From: a virus
Direction: 5' to 3' (one strand)
Length of the DNA stretch: 23,657 nt
Virus record (IMG/VR): IMGVR_UViG_3300045284_000415
Location: 1-23,657 of that record
Every line of letters begins with the position of its first letter. The first letter of the stretch is position 1. Of this stretch, positions 6,332 to 12,059 are shown piece by piece. The notes under the pieces were generated by a model. The model worked only from the letters and a program-made list of their open reading frames with translations. It made no database searches and had not been told where the DNA came from. The position numbers and the translations under genes are program-made.

Positions 6332-6780
6332 GCGCTGGCCCGGCTGACGCCCCGACGGTCCCGGTTGGACGGCGCTTGCACCTCGTCGGGGGTGAGTCGC
6401 CGGTAGCTGAACTGCTTGTCGATGACGTTGATGTACTTGCCCTTCGACAGGATCCGGGCAAAGCGGCGGAAGTCCTCGTAGCTCATGCCCTCATAGGCGT
6501 AGCCCGGATTGTTGTTGTTCCGCCAGGTGACCTGCGTCTCCCGCTTGAGGTAGTCGTAGCGATATGCCGATACGCGAGAGGACGAGGGCGTCTCGGCCCA
6601 GGGGCCGAGGTCGGTGCGGAGGACCTCCCCGCCACCATCGTCGGCGTCTTCGAGGTCTTCGGCAGGCTGGGCCTTGCGTGTAGCCCGCTCCTTGACCGCC
6701 TTGGCGAACTTGCCAGACTTGTCGCGGTTGTACTGGCGAGGAGCCGATGTCTTGGGAGGAGCACCCGCCTTCTTGGCCAC
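6328..6780 (-). CDS. KTSC-domain protein (150 aa)
   Basis: A basic, disordered N-terminus (residues 1-40, MAKKAGAPPKTSAPRQYNRD onward) precedes a domain at about 64-129. Its pattern SSRVSAYRYDY, ETQVTWRNN, GYAYEGMSYEDFRRF, and SKGKYINVIDKQFSYR matches the KTSC domain, a small fold of unknown biochemical role often suggested to bind nucleic acid. Start is GTG, with TAACGT seven bases upstream as a possible leaderless promoter back to back with the one at 6803. Its TGA overlaps the next ATG. Domain call moderately sure; role unknown. Confidence 0.7.
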   Translation of the reverse strand: MAKKAGAPPKTSAPRQYNRDKSGKFAKAVKERATRKAQPAEDLEDADDGGGEVLRTDLGPWAETPSSSRVSAYRYDYLKRETQVTWRNNNNPGYAYEGMSYEDFRRFARILSKGKYINVIDKQFSYRRLTPDEVQAPSNRDRRGVSRASA

Positions 6781-6802
6781 GACGCCTACGTTACCGAATC
6801 GT

Positions 6803-6818
6803 TGTTACATTGGACCCG
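6803..6818 (+). promoter_or_regulatory. Extended -10 promoter for a leaderless mRNA
   Basis: TG-T-TACATT (TG 6803-6804, hexamer 6806-6811) lies seven bases before GTG 6819. TGTTACATT recurs exactly on the minus strand before the gene starting at 10087. No Shine-Dalgarno is present. Confidence 0.5.
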
Positions 6819-7088
6819 GTGATGGTCCAGGGCAACAACGTCTCCGTGTCGCTCCGCATGGGCGAGTTCGACGGTGACGTGAAGGTGATCATCGGCATCC
6901 ACGACGGGGACGAGGAGACGGCCTGGGTCGCCATCCCCTCGGAGATCGCTGCCAAGGTGTCGTTGGCGCTAGCTCTCCGGGCCAACGAGGCCAAGCACCT
7001 GGAGATGGAGATCGCTGACATCCCGATGGATGACCGGCCCGAGAAGCTCCAGAAGATCTGGAACCGACTCAACTCGCAGGCCAACTAG
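6819..7088 (+). CDS. Small beta/alpha unknown protein (89 aa)
   Basis: Plus-strand gene divergent from the KTSC gene and sharing a 38-bp promoter region. Start is GTG 6819 or the next codon ATG 6822; the -10 position allows either. The N-terminal half forms strands (NNVSVSLRMGEFDGDVKVII, ETAWVAIP), followed by helices (SEIAAKVSLALALRANEAKH, EKLQKIWNRLNSQ). It is acidic and probably cytoplasmic. It ends before a 13-bp terminator hairpin, so it is a monocistronic unit. Function unknown; separate transcription suggests expression at a different stage from the surrounding genes. Confidence 0.7.
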   Translation: MMVQGNNVSVSLRMGEFDGDVKVIIGIHDGDEETAWVAIPSEIAAKVSLALALRANEAKHLEMEIADIPMDDRPEKLQKIWNRLNSQAN

Positions 7089-7096
7089 GCCCGTCG

Positions 7097-7135
7097 CCCC
7101 CCTGGTCCGGGATGACTCCACACGGACCAGGGGGG
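7097..7135. terminator. Strong hairpin between convergent genes
   Basis: Perfect 13-bp arms CCCCCCTGGTCCG / CGGACCAGGGGGG with a 13-base loop, starting eight bases after the stop of the plus-strand gene. No long T tract follows. It probably stops rightward transcription and may serve the leftward unit ending at 7209 as well. Confidence 0.6.
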
Positions 7136-7208
7136 AGGACGAGACACACTCCAGGACCAACCGGCCCCTACGAAAGGGCGAGTTGAAGAGGGTGGGCCAA
7201 TCCCGTCC

Positions 7209-7760
7209 TTACGCCTCGGCGCAGTCGTCCTCATGGTCGAGGAGGGTGTCCTCGTCATCGAACACTGCGCCACAGTAGAAACACACCCAGGGGAGCAACT
7301 CCACAGGAGTTTCCTTGGGCTTCGTCTTCTTCGCTATGTCTTCAAGCTGCTTGACGGTGACCGTGTTCGCCGTGGTGTTCTGGCCCGTCGACCACGTCAC
7401 CGTCGCCGTGCGGGTCATGTTGCACCGCTCGCAGACGAACTGCTCTATCTGACCGCTCTCGTAGAACCCGTTCGTACGCCACTTGTGGCCCATCTGACGA
7501 CACTGCGCGTTGGGCGACTGGACTACCGGCGTGCTTGCTTGAAGCCCTTCGTGAAAGCTCGCTGGGCCGGTGTTGCTGCCCGTCGTGAAGGTGTAGTGGG
7601 TGTTCTGCTGCTGGAGGCCGTAGTCCTTGAAGGCGAGGTAGTCCGTGGCGTTGCCTTCTTCGCGGCGGCGGCGCGCTTTCTCGGCTTCTTCCCAGGAGAA
7701 GTACCAGCCACTGAGAGGGCGAGGATCCTCTGCTGGTGTATTACTTGGGTCTTCAGCCAC
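7209..7760 (-). CDS. Two-zinc-site protein (183 aa)
   Basis: GTG start preceded by AGGAG at good spacing. Residues 18-48 include SGWYFSWEEAEKARRRREEG. A first metal site is C87/H92 plus C110xxC113 (MGHKW, FVCERCNMTRT); a second is a classic C2HC finger at the end, C160xxC163-x12-H176-x3-C180. A C2HC finger at the C-terminus of a small phage protein suggests nucleic-acid or protein binding. Codon use is atypical in the first 18 codons, where the gene lies inside the 3' part of the upstream frame. Last gene of its leftward unit. Confidence 0.75.
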   Translation of the reverse strand: MAEDPSNTPAEDPRPLSGWYFSWEEAEKARRRREEGNATDYLAFKDYGLQQQNTHYTFTTGSNTGPASFHEGLQASTPVVQSPNAQCRQMGHKWRTNGFYESGQIEQFVCERCNMTRTATVTWSTGQNTTANTVTVKQLEDIAKKTKPKETPVELLPWVCFYCGAVFDDEDTLLDHEDDCAEA

Positions 7761-7936
7761 TGGATCTCCTGGAGCAACTCTTGAACGACTCGTAGGTGGC
7801 AGGTGAACGTGGGGTCGGCCATCAGGGCCGACAAGGTCTGGCCGACGATCTGAGTGGTCAGGTCGACCGACTCCGGTGCCACCTGTGTGGCGACGTACTC
7901 CCGCACTCGGGCGGCGAGAACGTCGCCCGGGTTCAT
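7523..7936 (-). CDS. Helical protein with histone H1-like tail, overlapping the next gene (137 aa)
   Basis: ATG overlaps the upstream stop (TGATG). Residues 1-75 look like a normal helical protein (VLAARVREYVATQVAPESVD, LRVVQELLQEIQWLKTQVI). From about residue 80 it becomes Lys/Arg/Ala/Ser/Thr-rich (GKKPRKRAAAAKKATPRTTS), like the tail of histone H1. This tail lies within the 7209-7760 gene in another frame. Third-position GC stays high in this frame somewhat past the next gene's start, so at least the first part of the overlap is coding in both frames. The tail may be real (DNA binding) or partly accidental. Confidence 0.6.
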   Translation of the reverse strand: MNPGDVLAARVREYVATQVAPESVDLTTQIVGQTLSALMADPTFTCHLRVVQELLQEIQWLKTQVIHQQRILALSVAGTSPGKKPRKRAAAAKKATPRTTSPSRTTASSSRTPTTPSRRAATPAQRAFTKGFKQARR

Positions 7937-8202
7937 CAACCCTCCAGGAGCACCCAGCTGGTGTTCTCGTCCAGGGTGACCGTGAACGACTCGGCCTCGC
8001 CGTGCCGGGTGATCAGAGCCACCTTGGCGTCGGCGGGCATGTCGCCCAACAGGACCATCAGGTCCTCCACGGTCAACTCCATCGGCTTCGGCACGTCGTC
8101 AGTTGTACCAGAGTCGGGCTGGTCGTCCGTGAAGCCCTCCATGAAGGCCTCCTGCAGGGCCTGGTCAGTGACGGTGGCCTTGTTGGTGTGGGTCTCAGAC
8201 AT
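7936..8202 (-). CDS. Acidic unknown protein (88 aa)
   Basis: Acidic N-terminal half (MSETHTNKATVTDQALQEAF then DDQPDSGTTDD), then a compact alpha/beta segment: MELTVEDLMVLLGDMPADAK, ALITRHGEAESFTVTLDE, SWVLLEG. The pattern helix, strand, hairpin suggests a small globular domain similar to those found in many phage accessory proteins; no named family is recognised. AAGGAAG lies upstream of the ATG, within the overlapping end of the preceding gene. Middle gene of a four-gene leftward unit. Confidence 0.65.
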   Translation of the reverse strand: MSETHTNKATVTDQALQEAFMEGFTDDQPDSGTTDDVPKPMELTVEDLMVLLGDMPADAKVALITRHGEAESFTVTLDENTSWVLLEG

Positions 8203-8485
8203 CGGGGATCTTCCTTCCTTCGTCAGCGGCCAGTTGGGCCTGGTGCTCGAAATAATCGGCCACCTGGAGGAGGTTGGTCCGCTGCACGGGGTCTTCGATC
8301 AGGCTCACGGCCACGGCGATCATCGCTGCGTACGTCGCCAGGGCTGGGGAGGCGAACTTGTCCTGACGGCGGATGACCACGGCGTCGGGGATCTCGGCCC
8401 CGATCGGGAAGGTGGCGTAGCCGTCTGACACCTTGATCACGTCGTCTCGCTTGAAGGTGGCGTACTTCTCGGAGGAGTCAGGCAT
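8195..8485 (-). CDS. Unknown protein, first gene of a leftward unit (96 aa)
   Basis: Begins MPDSSEKYATFKRDDVIKVS. A strand-rich N-terminus (ATFPIGAEIPDAVVIRR) leads into two long helices (SPALATYAAMIAVAVSLIED, QRTNLLQVADYFEHQAQLAA). The first helix is hydrophobic but interrupted by polar residues, so a soluble helical bundle is more likely than a membrane protein. Start ATG follows TG-A-TATCGT by six bases with no Shine-Dalgarno, implying a leaderless mRNA. The promoter shares ten bases with that at 1457. Confidence 0.65.
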   Translation of the reverse strand: MPDSSEKYATFKRDDVIKVSDGYATFPIGAEIPDAVVIRRQDKFASPALATYAAMIAVAVSLIEDPVQRTNLLQVADYFEHQAQLAADEGRKIPDV

Positions 8486-8491
8486 GGCGTC

Positions 8492-8500
8492 ACGATATCA
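8492..8500 (-). promoter_or_regulatory. Extended -10 promoter for a leaderless mRNA
   Basis: On the minus strand TG-A-TATCGT is followed by GACGCC and then the ATG at 8485. AGAGTGATAT matches the promoter at 1453-1462. The GCCAAA-N11-TTTGGC repeat lies just upstream, over the -35 region. Confidence 0.55.
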
Positions 8501-8505
8501 CTCTT

Positions 8506-8528
8506 GCCAAAGAAACGAAACCTTTGGC
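8506..8528. promoter_or_regulatory. 23-bp inverted repeat, second GCCAAA-N11-TTTGGC site
   Basis: Arms GCCAAAG / CTTTGGC separated by nine bases, over the -35 region of the leftward promoter at 8492. Length and outer half-sites are the same as at 5811-5833. The central bases differ, as expected for a dimeric repressor or activator site rather than a copied sequence. Confidence 0.5.
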
Positions 8529-8529
8529 T

Positions 8530-8555
8530 ACCTGGGGCACGCGAGTGCCCCAGGT
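8530..8555. terminator. Hairpin between promoter region and possible small RNA
   Basis: Perfect 11-bp arms ACCTGGGGCAC / GTGCCCCAGGT with a GCGA loop. It lies upstream of the leftward promoter at 8492 and downstream of nothing coding, so it may insulate this promoter from readthrough, or act as a regulator site. Confidence 0.45.
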
Positions 8556-8561
8556 GACATG

Positions 8562-8661
8562 TGTTACTCTGGAACTGCGGCCCTTCCGAGATGAGACGCA
8601 CGACACGCACACCCTCGGGAGGCAACCAAGAGGGGCCGGATGGGCACATCCGGCCCCTCTT
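8562..8661 (+). ncRNA. Candidate small RNA between promoter and terminator
   Basis: TG-T-TACTCT (8562-8570) is an extended -10 of the type used elsewhere in the window. The next plausible end is the 15-bp terminator hairpin at 8628-8661. A transcript from about 8577 would be roughly 85 nt. No start codon lies at the expected +1, and the next ATG (8591) opens a frame that runs into the antisense of a membrane-protein gene. This is therefore a non-coding RNA candidate, inferred only from signals. Confidence 0.3.
8628..8661. terminator. Bidirectional terminator hairpin
   Basis: Perfect 15-bp stem AAGAGGGGCCGGATG, loop GGCA, CATCCGGCCCCTCTT. The A/T ends resemble the hairpin at 5180-5210 (AAGAGGG...CCCTCTT). 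It lies 10 bp after the stop of the leftward gene at 8672 and probably ends that long operon. Confidence 0.7.
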
Positions 8662-8671
8662 CCATATCCCC

Positions 8672-8788
8672 CTATGGGGCGTGGTACGGCTCGACGGAGT
8701 GACGGACCAACCAGACCGCCAGGAAGGCCAGGCCTCCGAAGAGGATCATCAGCGAGGCCATGAAGAGGAACGCCCACACGCCCTTCAC
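8672..8788 (-). CDS. Tiny membrane protein (38 aa)
   Basis: Start GTG 8788 overlaps the upstream TGA (GTGA). Residues 5-28 form one membrane helix (WAFLFMASLMILFGGLAFLA), followed by a short polar tail (RHSVEPYHAP). It is the last gene of the leftward unit before the 8628 terminator and immediately follows another one-helix peptide. The pair could be holin-like or membrane-modulating peptides; no lysin is nearby to support a lysis cassette. Confidence 0.55.
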   Translation of the reverse strand: MKGVWAFLFMASLMILFGGLAFLAVWLVRHSVEPYHAP

Positions 8789-8871
8789 TGGTAGTAGTTC
8801 GCCAGCATCGCCACGTCCATGATGATCGTGATCATCGCCAGCCACAGGCCGAAGCGGTGCAGGTTGGTCAC
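8785..8871 (-). CDS. Tiny membrane peptide (28 aa)
   Basis: GTG start overlaps the upstream TGA (GTGA) and its stop overlaps the next GTG. It is almost entirely one hydrophobic helix (FGLWLAMITIIMDVAMLANY). Exact overlaps at both ends are the main evidence that it is translated. Function unknown; acts presumably in the cytoplasmic membrane. Confidence 0.5.
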   Translation of the reverse strand: MTNLHRFGLWLAMITIIMDVAMLANYYQ

Positions 8872-9080
8872 GGCTTCTCCAGCATCCGGTCAACCAGATC
8901 GAGGAGGGCGAGCACGATCGTCGCTAGTTCGTTGACCGAGCAGGGGTGACGGGTGTAGTGGCAGTGCTCGCAGCGCTCGTAGCCGTTGCCCTCCTGCTGG
9001 GCCGGGTCGTGGAGGTCACGCTCCTGCTCGGCGTACTGACGTATCTCTGCGTCGCTCCACTCGGAGCCGTTGATGATCAT
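8868..9080 (-). CDS. Small Cys/His cluster protein (70 aa)
   Basis: Start ATG 9080 chosen because it overlaps the upstream TGA (ATGA). Helix at residues 9-27 (SDAEIRQYAEQERDLHDPAQ) precedes a compact metal-binding candidate C37xxC40-H41-x3-H45-x-C47 (ERCEHCHYTRHPC). A second amphipathic helix (ELATIVLALLDLVDRMLEKP) ends the protein. A zinc knuckle between two helices suggests a small protein-binding or DNA-binding adaptor. No named family is recognised. Confidence 0.6.
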   Translation of the reverse strand: MIINGSEWSDAEIRQYAEQERDLHDPAQQEGNGYERCEHCHYTRHPCSVNELATIVLALLDLVDRMLEKP

Positions 9081-9292
9081 CGGCCCCTGTCCTCTTCGTA
9101 CTGCTTGCGGTCGAACCACACGTCGCGCAGGTCGTCGTTCACCTGGTAGCTGGGGAAGTTGTCCCACATGTACTCGCACAGCCGGAACGTGATCGGGCTG
9201 TAGCGCACCGGGGCGCAGTGGATGGCGGCGTTGGAGTGGTCGGCGTGGTAGTTCTGCTGGAAGCTGTGCCAGATCAGTTGGTCAAGCGGCAT
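9077..9292 (-). CDS. Unknown aromatic-rich protein (71 aa)
   Basis: Start ATG 9292 overlaps the upstream stop (TGATG). Sequence is rich in aromatic residues and His: LIWHSFQQNYHADHSNAAIH, FRLCEYMWDNFPSYQVND, DVWFDRKQYEED. Two cysteines (C26, C39) and several His could hold a metal, but there is no standard motif. Probably a compact soluble protein. Function unknown; tightly coupled with the neighbouring genes. Confidence 0.6.
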   Translation of the reverse strand: MPLDQLIWHSFQQNYHADHSNAAIHCAPVRYSPITFRLCEYMWDNFPSYQVNDDLRDVWFDRKQYEEDRGR

Positions 9293-9711
9293 CACTGGCC
9301 CATCTCGTCGTAGTCGGGGTGATCCGGTCCCCAGGGGATCTTCCACCCGGCGCAGTGACCCTCGTACATGTCGTTCGGGCCGTACTTGAAGTTGTGGGGA
9401 TCGTGCTGCTCGCCCTCATGCACCGGGTGGCCGTTCCACCGTGTGGCGAGGCAGGTCTGCTCGTCCCGCGGCGGGTACTTGGTTCCCGACGCCTCCGGGC
9501 CGGTGATCCGCACCGTCTGGTTGGCCTCGATGTGGTCGGCCAGCAGTTGGGCGATGAGGGCGATGTCGGCGGCGAACTGAGCAACGTCAGCGACCAGGAC
9601 CATCGGGTCGAACGGACGCACTGGGACGGAGTCGAGTACGTACTGCTCCAACTCGCCCGCCTTGGCCCTGAGCAGACGCACGGCCCGCTCCGGTGTCAGC
9701 TTCTCGCTCAT
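9292..9711 (-). CDS. Unknown protein with helical N-terminus and Cys/His-rich C-terminus (139 aa)
   Basis: Start ATG 9711 has GGAGGG upstream and overlaps the preceding stop. Residues 5-65 are helical (ERAVRLLRAKAGELEQYVLD, VADVAQFAADIALIAQLLAD). Residues 80-139 are Cys/His/Trp-rich: C87, H95, H98, H119 and C120 with GWKIPWGPDHP. Such a tail may bind zinc. The two-part layout, helical hairpin then metal-binding tail, resembles small phage adaptor proteins, but no family is recognised. Confidence 0.65.
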   Translation of the reverse strand: MSEKLTPERAVRLLRAKAGELEQYVLDSVPVRPFDPMVLVADVAQFAADIALIAQLLADHIEANQTVRITGPEASGTKYPPRDEQTCLATRWNGHPVHEGEQHDPHNFKYGPNDMYEGHCAGWKIPWGPDHPDYDEMGQ

Positions 9712-9875
9712 GGCCCTCCCTCTCCTTCTGCGATCACGGTGCCATCGAAGGCGATGTGTTTCCAGCGCCACACACCGTCGGTGTACTTCCACTGCATCTC
9801 GCCCTCGTCGGTGCCGACCCTGATGTCGGGCATCGAGGCGAACAACTCTTCCTTGGACGGCTCACTCGTCGTCAT
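9708..9875 (-). CDS. Small unknown protein (55 aa)
   Basis: Start ATG 9875 with a GAGG-type site upstream; it begins inside the last codons of the preceding gene (14-nt overlap). Contains a strand-rich part with WKYTDGVWRWKHIAFDGTVI, typical of a small beta-sheet or WW-like fold, after a short acidic helix (SKEELFASMPD). Function unknown. Confidence 0.55.
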   Translation of the reverse strand: MTTSEPSKEELFASMPDIRVGTDEGEMQWKYTDGVWRWKHIAFDGTVIAEGEGGP

Positions 9876-9981
9876 AGTCCTCGTCCTTGCTCTTGCCGCC
9901 CTGCTCCAACCACGCACCGATACCGAGGGCGATCACCAGCACGATCAGCCCGCACCCCAGTGCCACCATGACTTGCGTCAT
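9862..9981 (-). CDS. Tiny membrane protein with acidic tail (39 aa)
   Basis: One membrane helix at residues 4-24 (VMVALGCGLIVLVIALGIGA) followed by a short charged tail (GGKSKDEDYDDE). Predicted orientation by the charge rule is uncertain. It lies seven bases after a further one-helix peptide. A holin-type or membrane-anchoring role is possible; no sequence family can be named. Confidence 0.5.
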   Translation of the reverse strand: MTQVMVALGCGLIVLVIALGIGAWLEQGGKSKDEDYDDE

Positions 9982-9988
9982 GACGTAA

Positions 9989-10087
9989 TCACCGCCTCCA
10001 CCACTCCCAGATCACGTCGAAGATCACGATTCCCGAGAGTACGAGGAGTGTGACGACGCGCGCACCATCAGTAGCGAGGAAGTCCAT
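9989..10087 (-). CDS. Tiny membrane peptide, first gene of operon (32 aa)
   Basis: Reads MDFLATDGARVVTLLVLSGI and ends IWEWWRR: one hydrophobic helix with a Trp/Arg-rich end. ATG lies six bases after TG-T-TACATT, so the mRNA should be leaderless. It heads the leftward unit 10087-8672, which holds four such peptides in eight genes. Confidence 0.5.
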   Translation of the reverse strand: MDFLATDGARVVTLLVLSGIVIFDVIWEWWRR

Positions 10088-10093
10088 GATGTG

Positions 10094-10102
10094 AATGTAA
10101 CA
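10094..10102 (-). promoter_or_regulatory. Extended -10 promoter for a leaderless mRNA
   Basis: On the minus strand TGTTACATT, identical to 6803-6811, then CACATC and the ATG at 10087. It drives the membrane-peptide operon and is back to back with the rightward promoter at 10115. Confidence 0.55.
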
Positions 10103-10114
10103 CCAATAACTCAC

Positions 10115-10143
10115 TTGCCTTGCCAGTAACACTCCTGTAAGTT
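10115..10143 (+). promoter_or_regulatory. -35/-10 promoter of the 10169 gene
   Basis: TTGCCT (10115-10120), a 17-bp spacer, then TAAGTT (10138-10143). AGTAAC and GTTACT (10125-10130 and 10141-10146) form a short inverted repeat across the -10. Unlike most genes here, the transcript would have a leader with AAAGGAGG at 10155-10162. Confidence 0.5.
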
Positions 10144-10168
10144 ACTCAACTCGGAAAGGAGGCCACAG

Positions 10169-10423
10169 ATGGCTCGCATCTTCACCCGCATCGACTACGC
10201 CCGCCGTCTGTGCGCGCTCGCTCCCACCGAGTTGGCCGTGCTGGCCATGAACCACGCTTCGCTGTTCGACGCCGACACCTGCGCCGCCATGGCCGACCTC
10301 TCGGTCGGTGAGGTGTCCAGCGCTGTGTTCGACGCCGTCACGGAAGCGATGGAGTGGGGGCATGAGCGTCTGGCCTCTGACGAAGACCCCGATCAACAGC
10401 TGCTGGTGTTGATCGGGGTCTGA
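10169..10423 (+). CDS. Small helical unknown protein (84 aa)
   Basis: Strong Shine-Dalgarno AAAGGAGG six bases before the ATG. Mostly helical: FTRIDYARRLCALAPTELAV, ADTCAAMADLSVGEVSSAVF, AVTEAMEWGHERLASDEDPD. The pattern resembles a small helical-bundle or HTH-sized protein, but no recognition helix can be argued. The end of the coding sequence forms a 12-bp terminator-like hairpin (10387-10418). The gene is therefore a single-gene unit between divergent and tandem promoters. Confidence 0.7.
   Translation: MARIFTRIDYARRLCALAPTELAVLAMNHASLFDADTCAAMADLSVGEVSSAVFDAVTEAMEWGHERLASDEDPDQQLLVLIGV
10387..10418 (+). terminator. Hairpin built into the end of a coding sequence
   Basis: Perfect arms CCCCGATCAACA / TGTTGATCGGGG with an 8-base loop. 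It encodes the last residues DPDQQLLVLIG of the 84-aa protein. There is no T tract. It would separate this gene from the QGTLF operon. Confidence 0.5.
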
Positions 10424-10439
10424 GGCGCGCCCGGAGGTC

Positions 10440-10452
10440 TACGCTCCACTAC
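10440..10452 (+). promoter_or_regulatory. Possible -10 for the QGTLF operon
   Basis: TACGCT at 10440-10445 lies seven bases before GTG 10453 and just after the hairpin that ends the previous gene. No TG precedes it and no -35 is visible, so this is weaker than the other leaderless-type promoters. Confidence 0.3.
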
Positions 10453-11229
10453 GTGGCCGCGAACGAGAAGCTGGGCGGGCAGTTCATGCATCATGAGCGC
10501 CCTGGCTACGGCCACGACGTTGAGCAGTACGACGTAGTCAGGCCGATGGTCGGCCCGCAGTGGAACCGCGAAACCCAGCAGGTCGAGCGCACCGTGCGGG
10601 ACCGCTCGCTCCTGACGATGACGGTGGAGCACGAACCACCCCACGTTGCATATGCCGGTATCCGGGAAACGAAGCGACGGGACCGGGCCGACTGGGAGGA
10701 CGACGACGAGTACAAGACCTCGCCCCCCGAAGCCGCCGCCGCCAAGGCCGACTTCGAGGCACCCCATCCCGACAACCCGAACCAGCCGAAGCTGTTCGGG
10801 ATGCACACGACCCCTGGTACGTCGAAGGTCGACTACATGGTGGGGACCCGCGAGGCCCGCTCCTATGCGATGACGCTGATCGGCATCGCTCAGAACCGGT
10901 CCATCCAGAACTACGGGCGCAGCCTGATGCCGTCGACCGACCTGTCGCCCCACTCCTACAAGCTCGCCTCCCACCTGTCCGAGAAGGCCGGTACGAAGGC
11001 CCCGCCCGCTGGGGGACCCTCCAACGGGATGGGCTTCAACGACGAACCCGGCATCTACAACCGCCAGCGCTCCAGCACAGAGATCGATGCCAGCGAGGTG
11101 CGCCGTGGGCGCAACCTGGTCCGCCGCGTGGTCAAGGGCGGCAACCCTGATCCCCGGGGCGTCACCAGCCCCGAGCAGTTCAAGGCCAAGAAGCCGAAGA
11201 AGGACCCCAACCAAGGGACGCTGTTCTGA
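10453..11229 (+). CDS. QGTLF-family protein A (258 aa)
   Basis: First gene of a three-gene rightward operon. N-terminus contains LGGQFMHH. The middle holds QPKLFGM (near residue 113) and then the block shared with the next gene: MVGTREAR, IGIAQNRSIQNYGRSLMPST, DLSPHSYKL, and GRNLVRRVVKGGNPDPRGV. The C-terminus is basic (KAKKPKKDPN) and ends exactly QGTLF. Both QPKLF and QGTLF fit Qxx[L]F, the general shape of bacterial sliding-clamp binding peptides; a tag for another partner is equally possible. No enzymatic motif seen. GTG start; its TGA overlaps the next ATG. Confidence 0.75.
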   Translation: MAANEKLGGQFMHHERPGYGHDVEQYDVVRPMVGPQWNRETQQVERTVRDRSLLTMTVEHEPPHVAYAGIRETKRRDRADWEDDDEYKTSPPEAAAAKADFEAPHPDNPNQPKLFGMHTTPGTSKVDYMVGTREARSYAMTLIGIAQNRSIQNYGRSLMPSTDLSPHSYKLASHLSEKAGTKAPPAGGPSNGMGFNDEPGIYNRQRSSTEIDASEVRRGRNLVRRVVKGGNPDPRGVTSPEQFKAKKPKKDPNQGTLF

Positions 11230-12059
11230 TGACCGCTCACGACTCCCTCAACGGTGGTCAGTTCCACCACACCCCCCAGGGGAAGGGGGGCGACTGGTAC
11301 GAGTACACCAAGCCTGACCCGATCGGCAAGCGCCACGTCCACCTGACGCTGGCGACCAACCAGATGCCCGACCGCACGGTGTACGCCACGCCCAGCGATA
11401 ACGCCACGATCTCGTCATCGGAGTGGGAGCACCTCACAGGCACTCGTCATCGGACACAGGACCGGGTCCCCGGACGCCAGGGGGAGGACGTGGACTACCA
11501 CGGGGCCACCAGCAGCGGTGGAGACCACCTCCTCGCTGCCAAGAGGGACCTGGAGACTCCTGGCCCAGGAGGCCAGGGCAAGCTGTTCGGCATGTCCACG
11601 AAGCCAGGCCGCTCCACGGTGTCGGTGCTGATGGGCACGCGCGAGGGTCGGGTGCATGCCCCGACAGCGCTGGGGATCGCACAGATGCAGAACATCCAGG
11701 ACTTCGGCCGCACCCTGCTGCCCTCTGGTGACCTGTCGCCCCACTCGGCCAAGCTGGCCAAGAATCTCCACCAACGTGGGGCCACCAGCGAGGCACCGGC
11801 ACCGGCCAGCAACCACATGGACTTCGGCATCGCCCTGAGCTACTCGGGCAAGAACAACGACGTGGTCCCCCAGCAGGCGGTGCGCGCGGGGCGCAACCTC
11901 ACGCGCCGCGTAGCTCGGGGCGGCAACGCCGACCCCCGAGGGGTGAGCGACGCTGATGGGCCGTCCAAGGAGCCGATCCCCAACTACAACCGCAAGAGTC
12001 CGCCGCGCCGCGGCACTGCCACCCGCAAGCCCGACCCCCGCCAGGGCACGCTGTTCTGA
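11229..12059 (+). CDS. QGTLF-family protein B (276 aa)
   Basis: Paralogue of the preceding gene product. It shares LNGGQFHH at the N-terminus, QGKLFGM near residue 116, LMGTREGR, LGIAQMQNIQDFGRTLLPSG, DLSPHSAKL, GRNLTRRVARGGNADPRGV, and a basic tail ending DPRQGTLF. The first third is beta-rich and different from protein A. Third codon positions of the shared C-terminus differ between copies, so the conservation is in the protein, not just the DNA. ATG overlaps the previous stop (TGATG). Origin by tandem duplication is likely; function unknown. Confidence 0.75.
   Translation: MTAHDSLNGGQFHHTPQGKGGDWYEYTKPDPIGKRHVHLTLATNQMPDRTVYATPSDNATISSSEWEHLTGTRHRTQDRVPGRQGEDVDYHGATSSGGDHLLAAKRDLETPGPGGQGKLFGMSTKPGRSTVSVLMGTREGRVHAPTALGIAQMQNIQDFGRTLLPSGDLSPHSAKLAKNLHQRGATSEAPAPASNHMDFGIALSYSGKNNDVVPQQAVRAGRNLTRRVARGGNADPRGVSDADGPSKEPIPNYNRKSPPRRGTATRKPDPRQGTLF

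Noticed and set aside
10393-11214. 273-aa minus-strand frame
   Set aside because: Antisense to QGTLF protein A; the plus-strand family conservation settles the coding strand.
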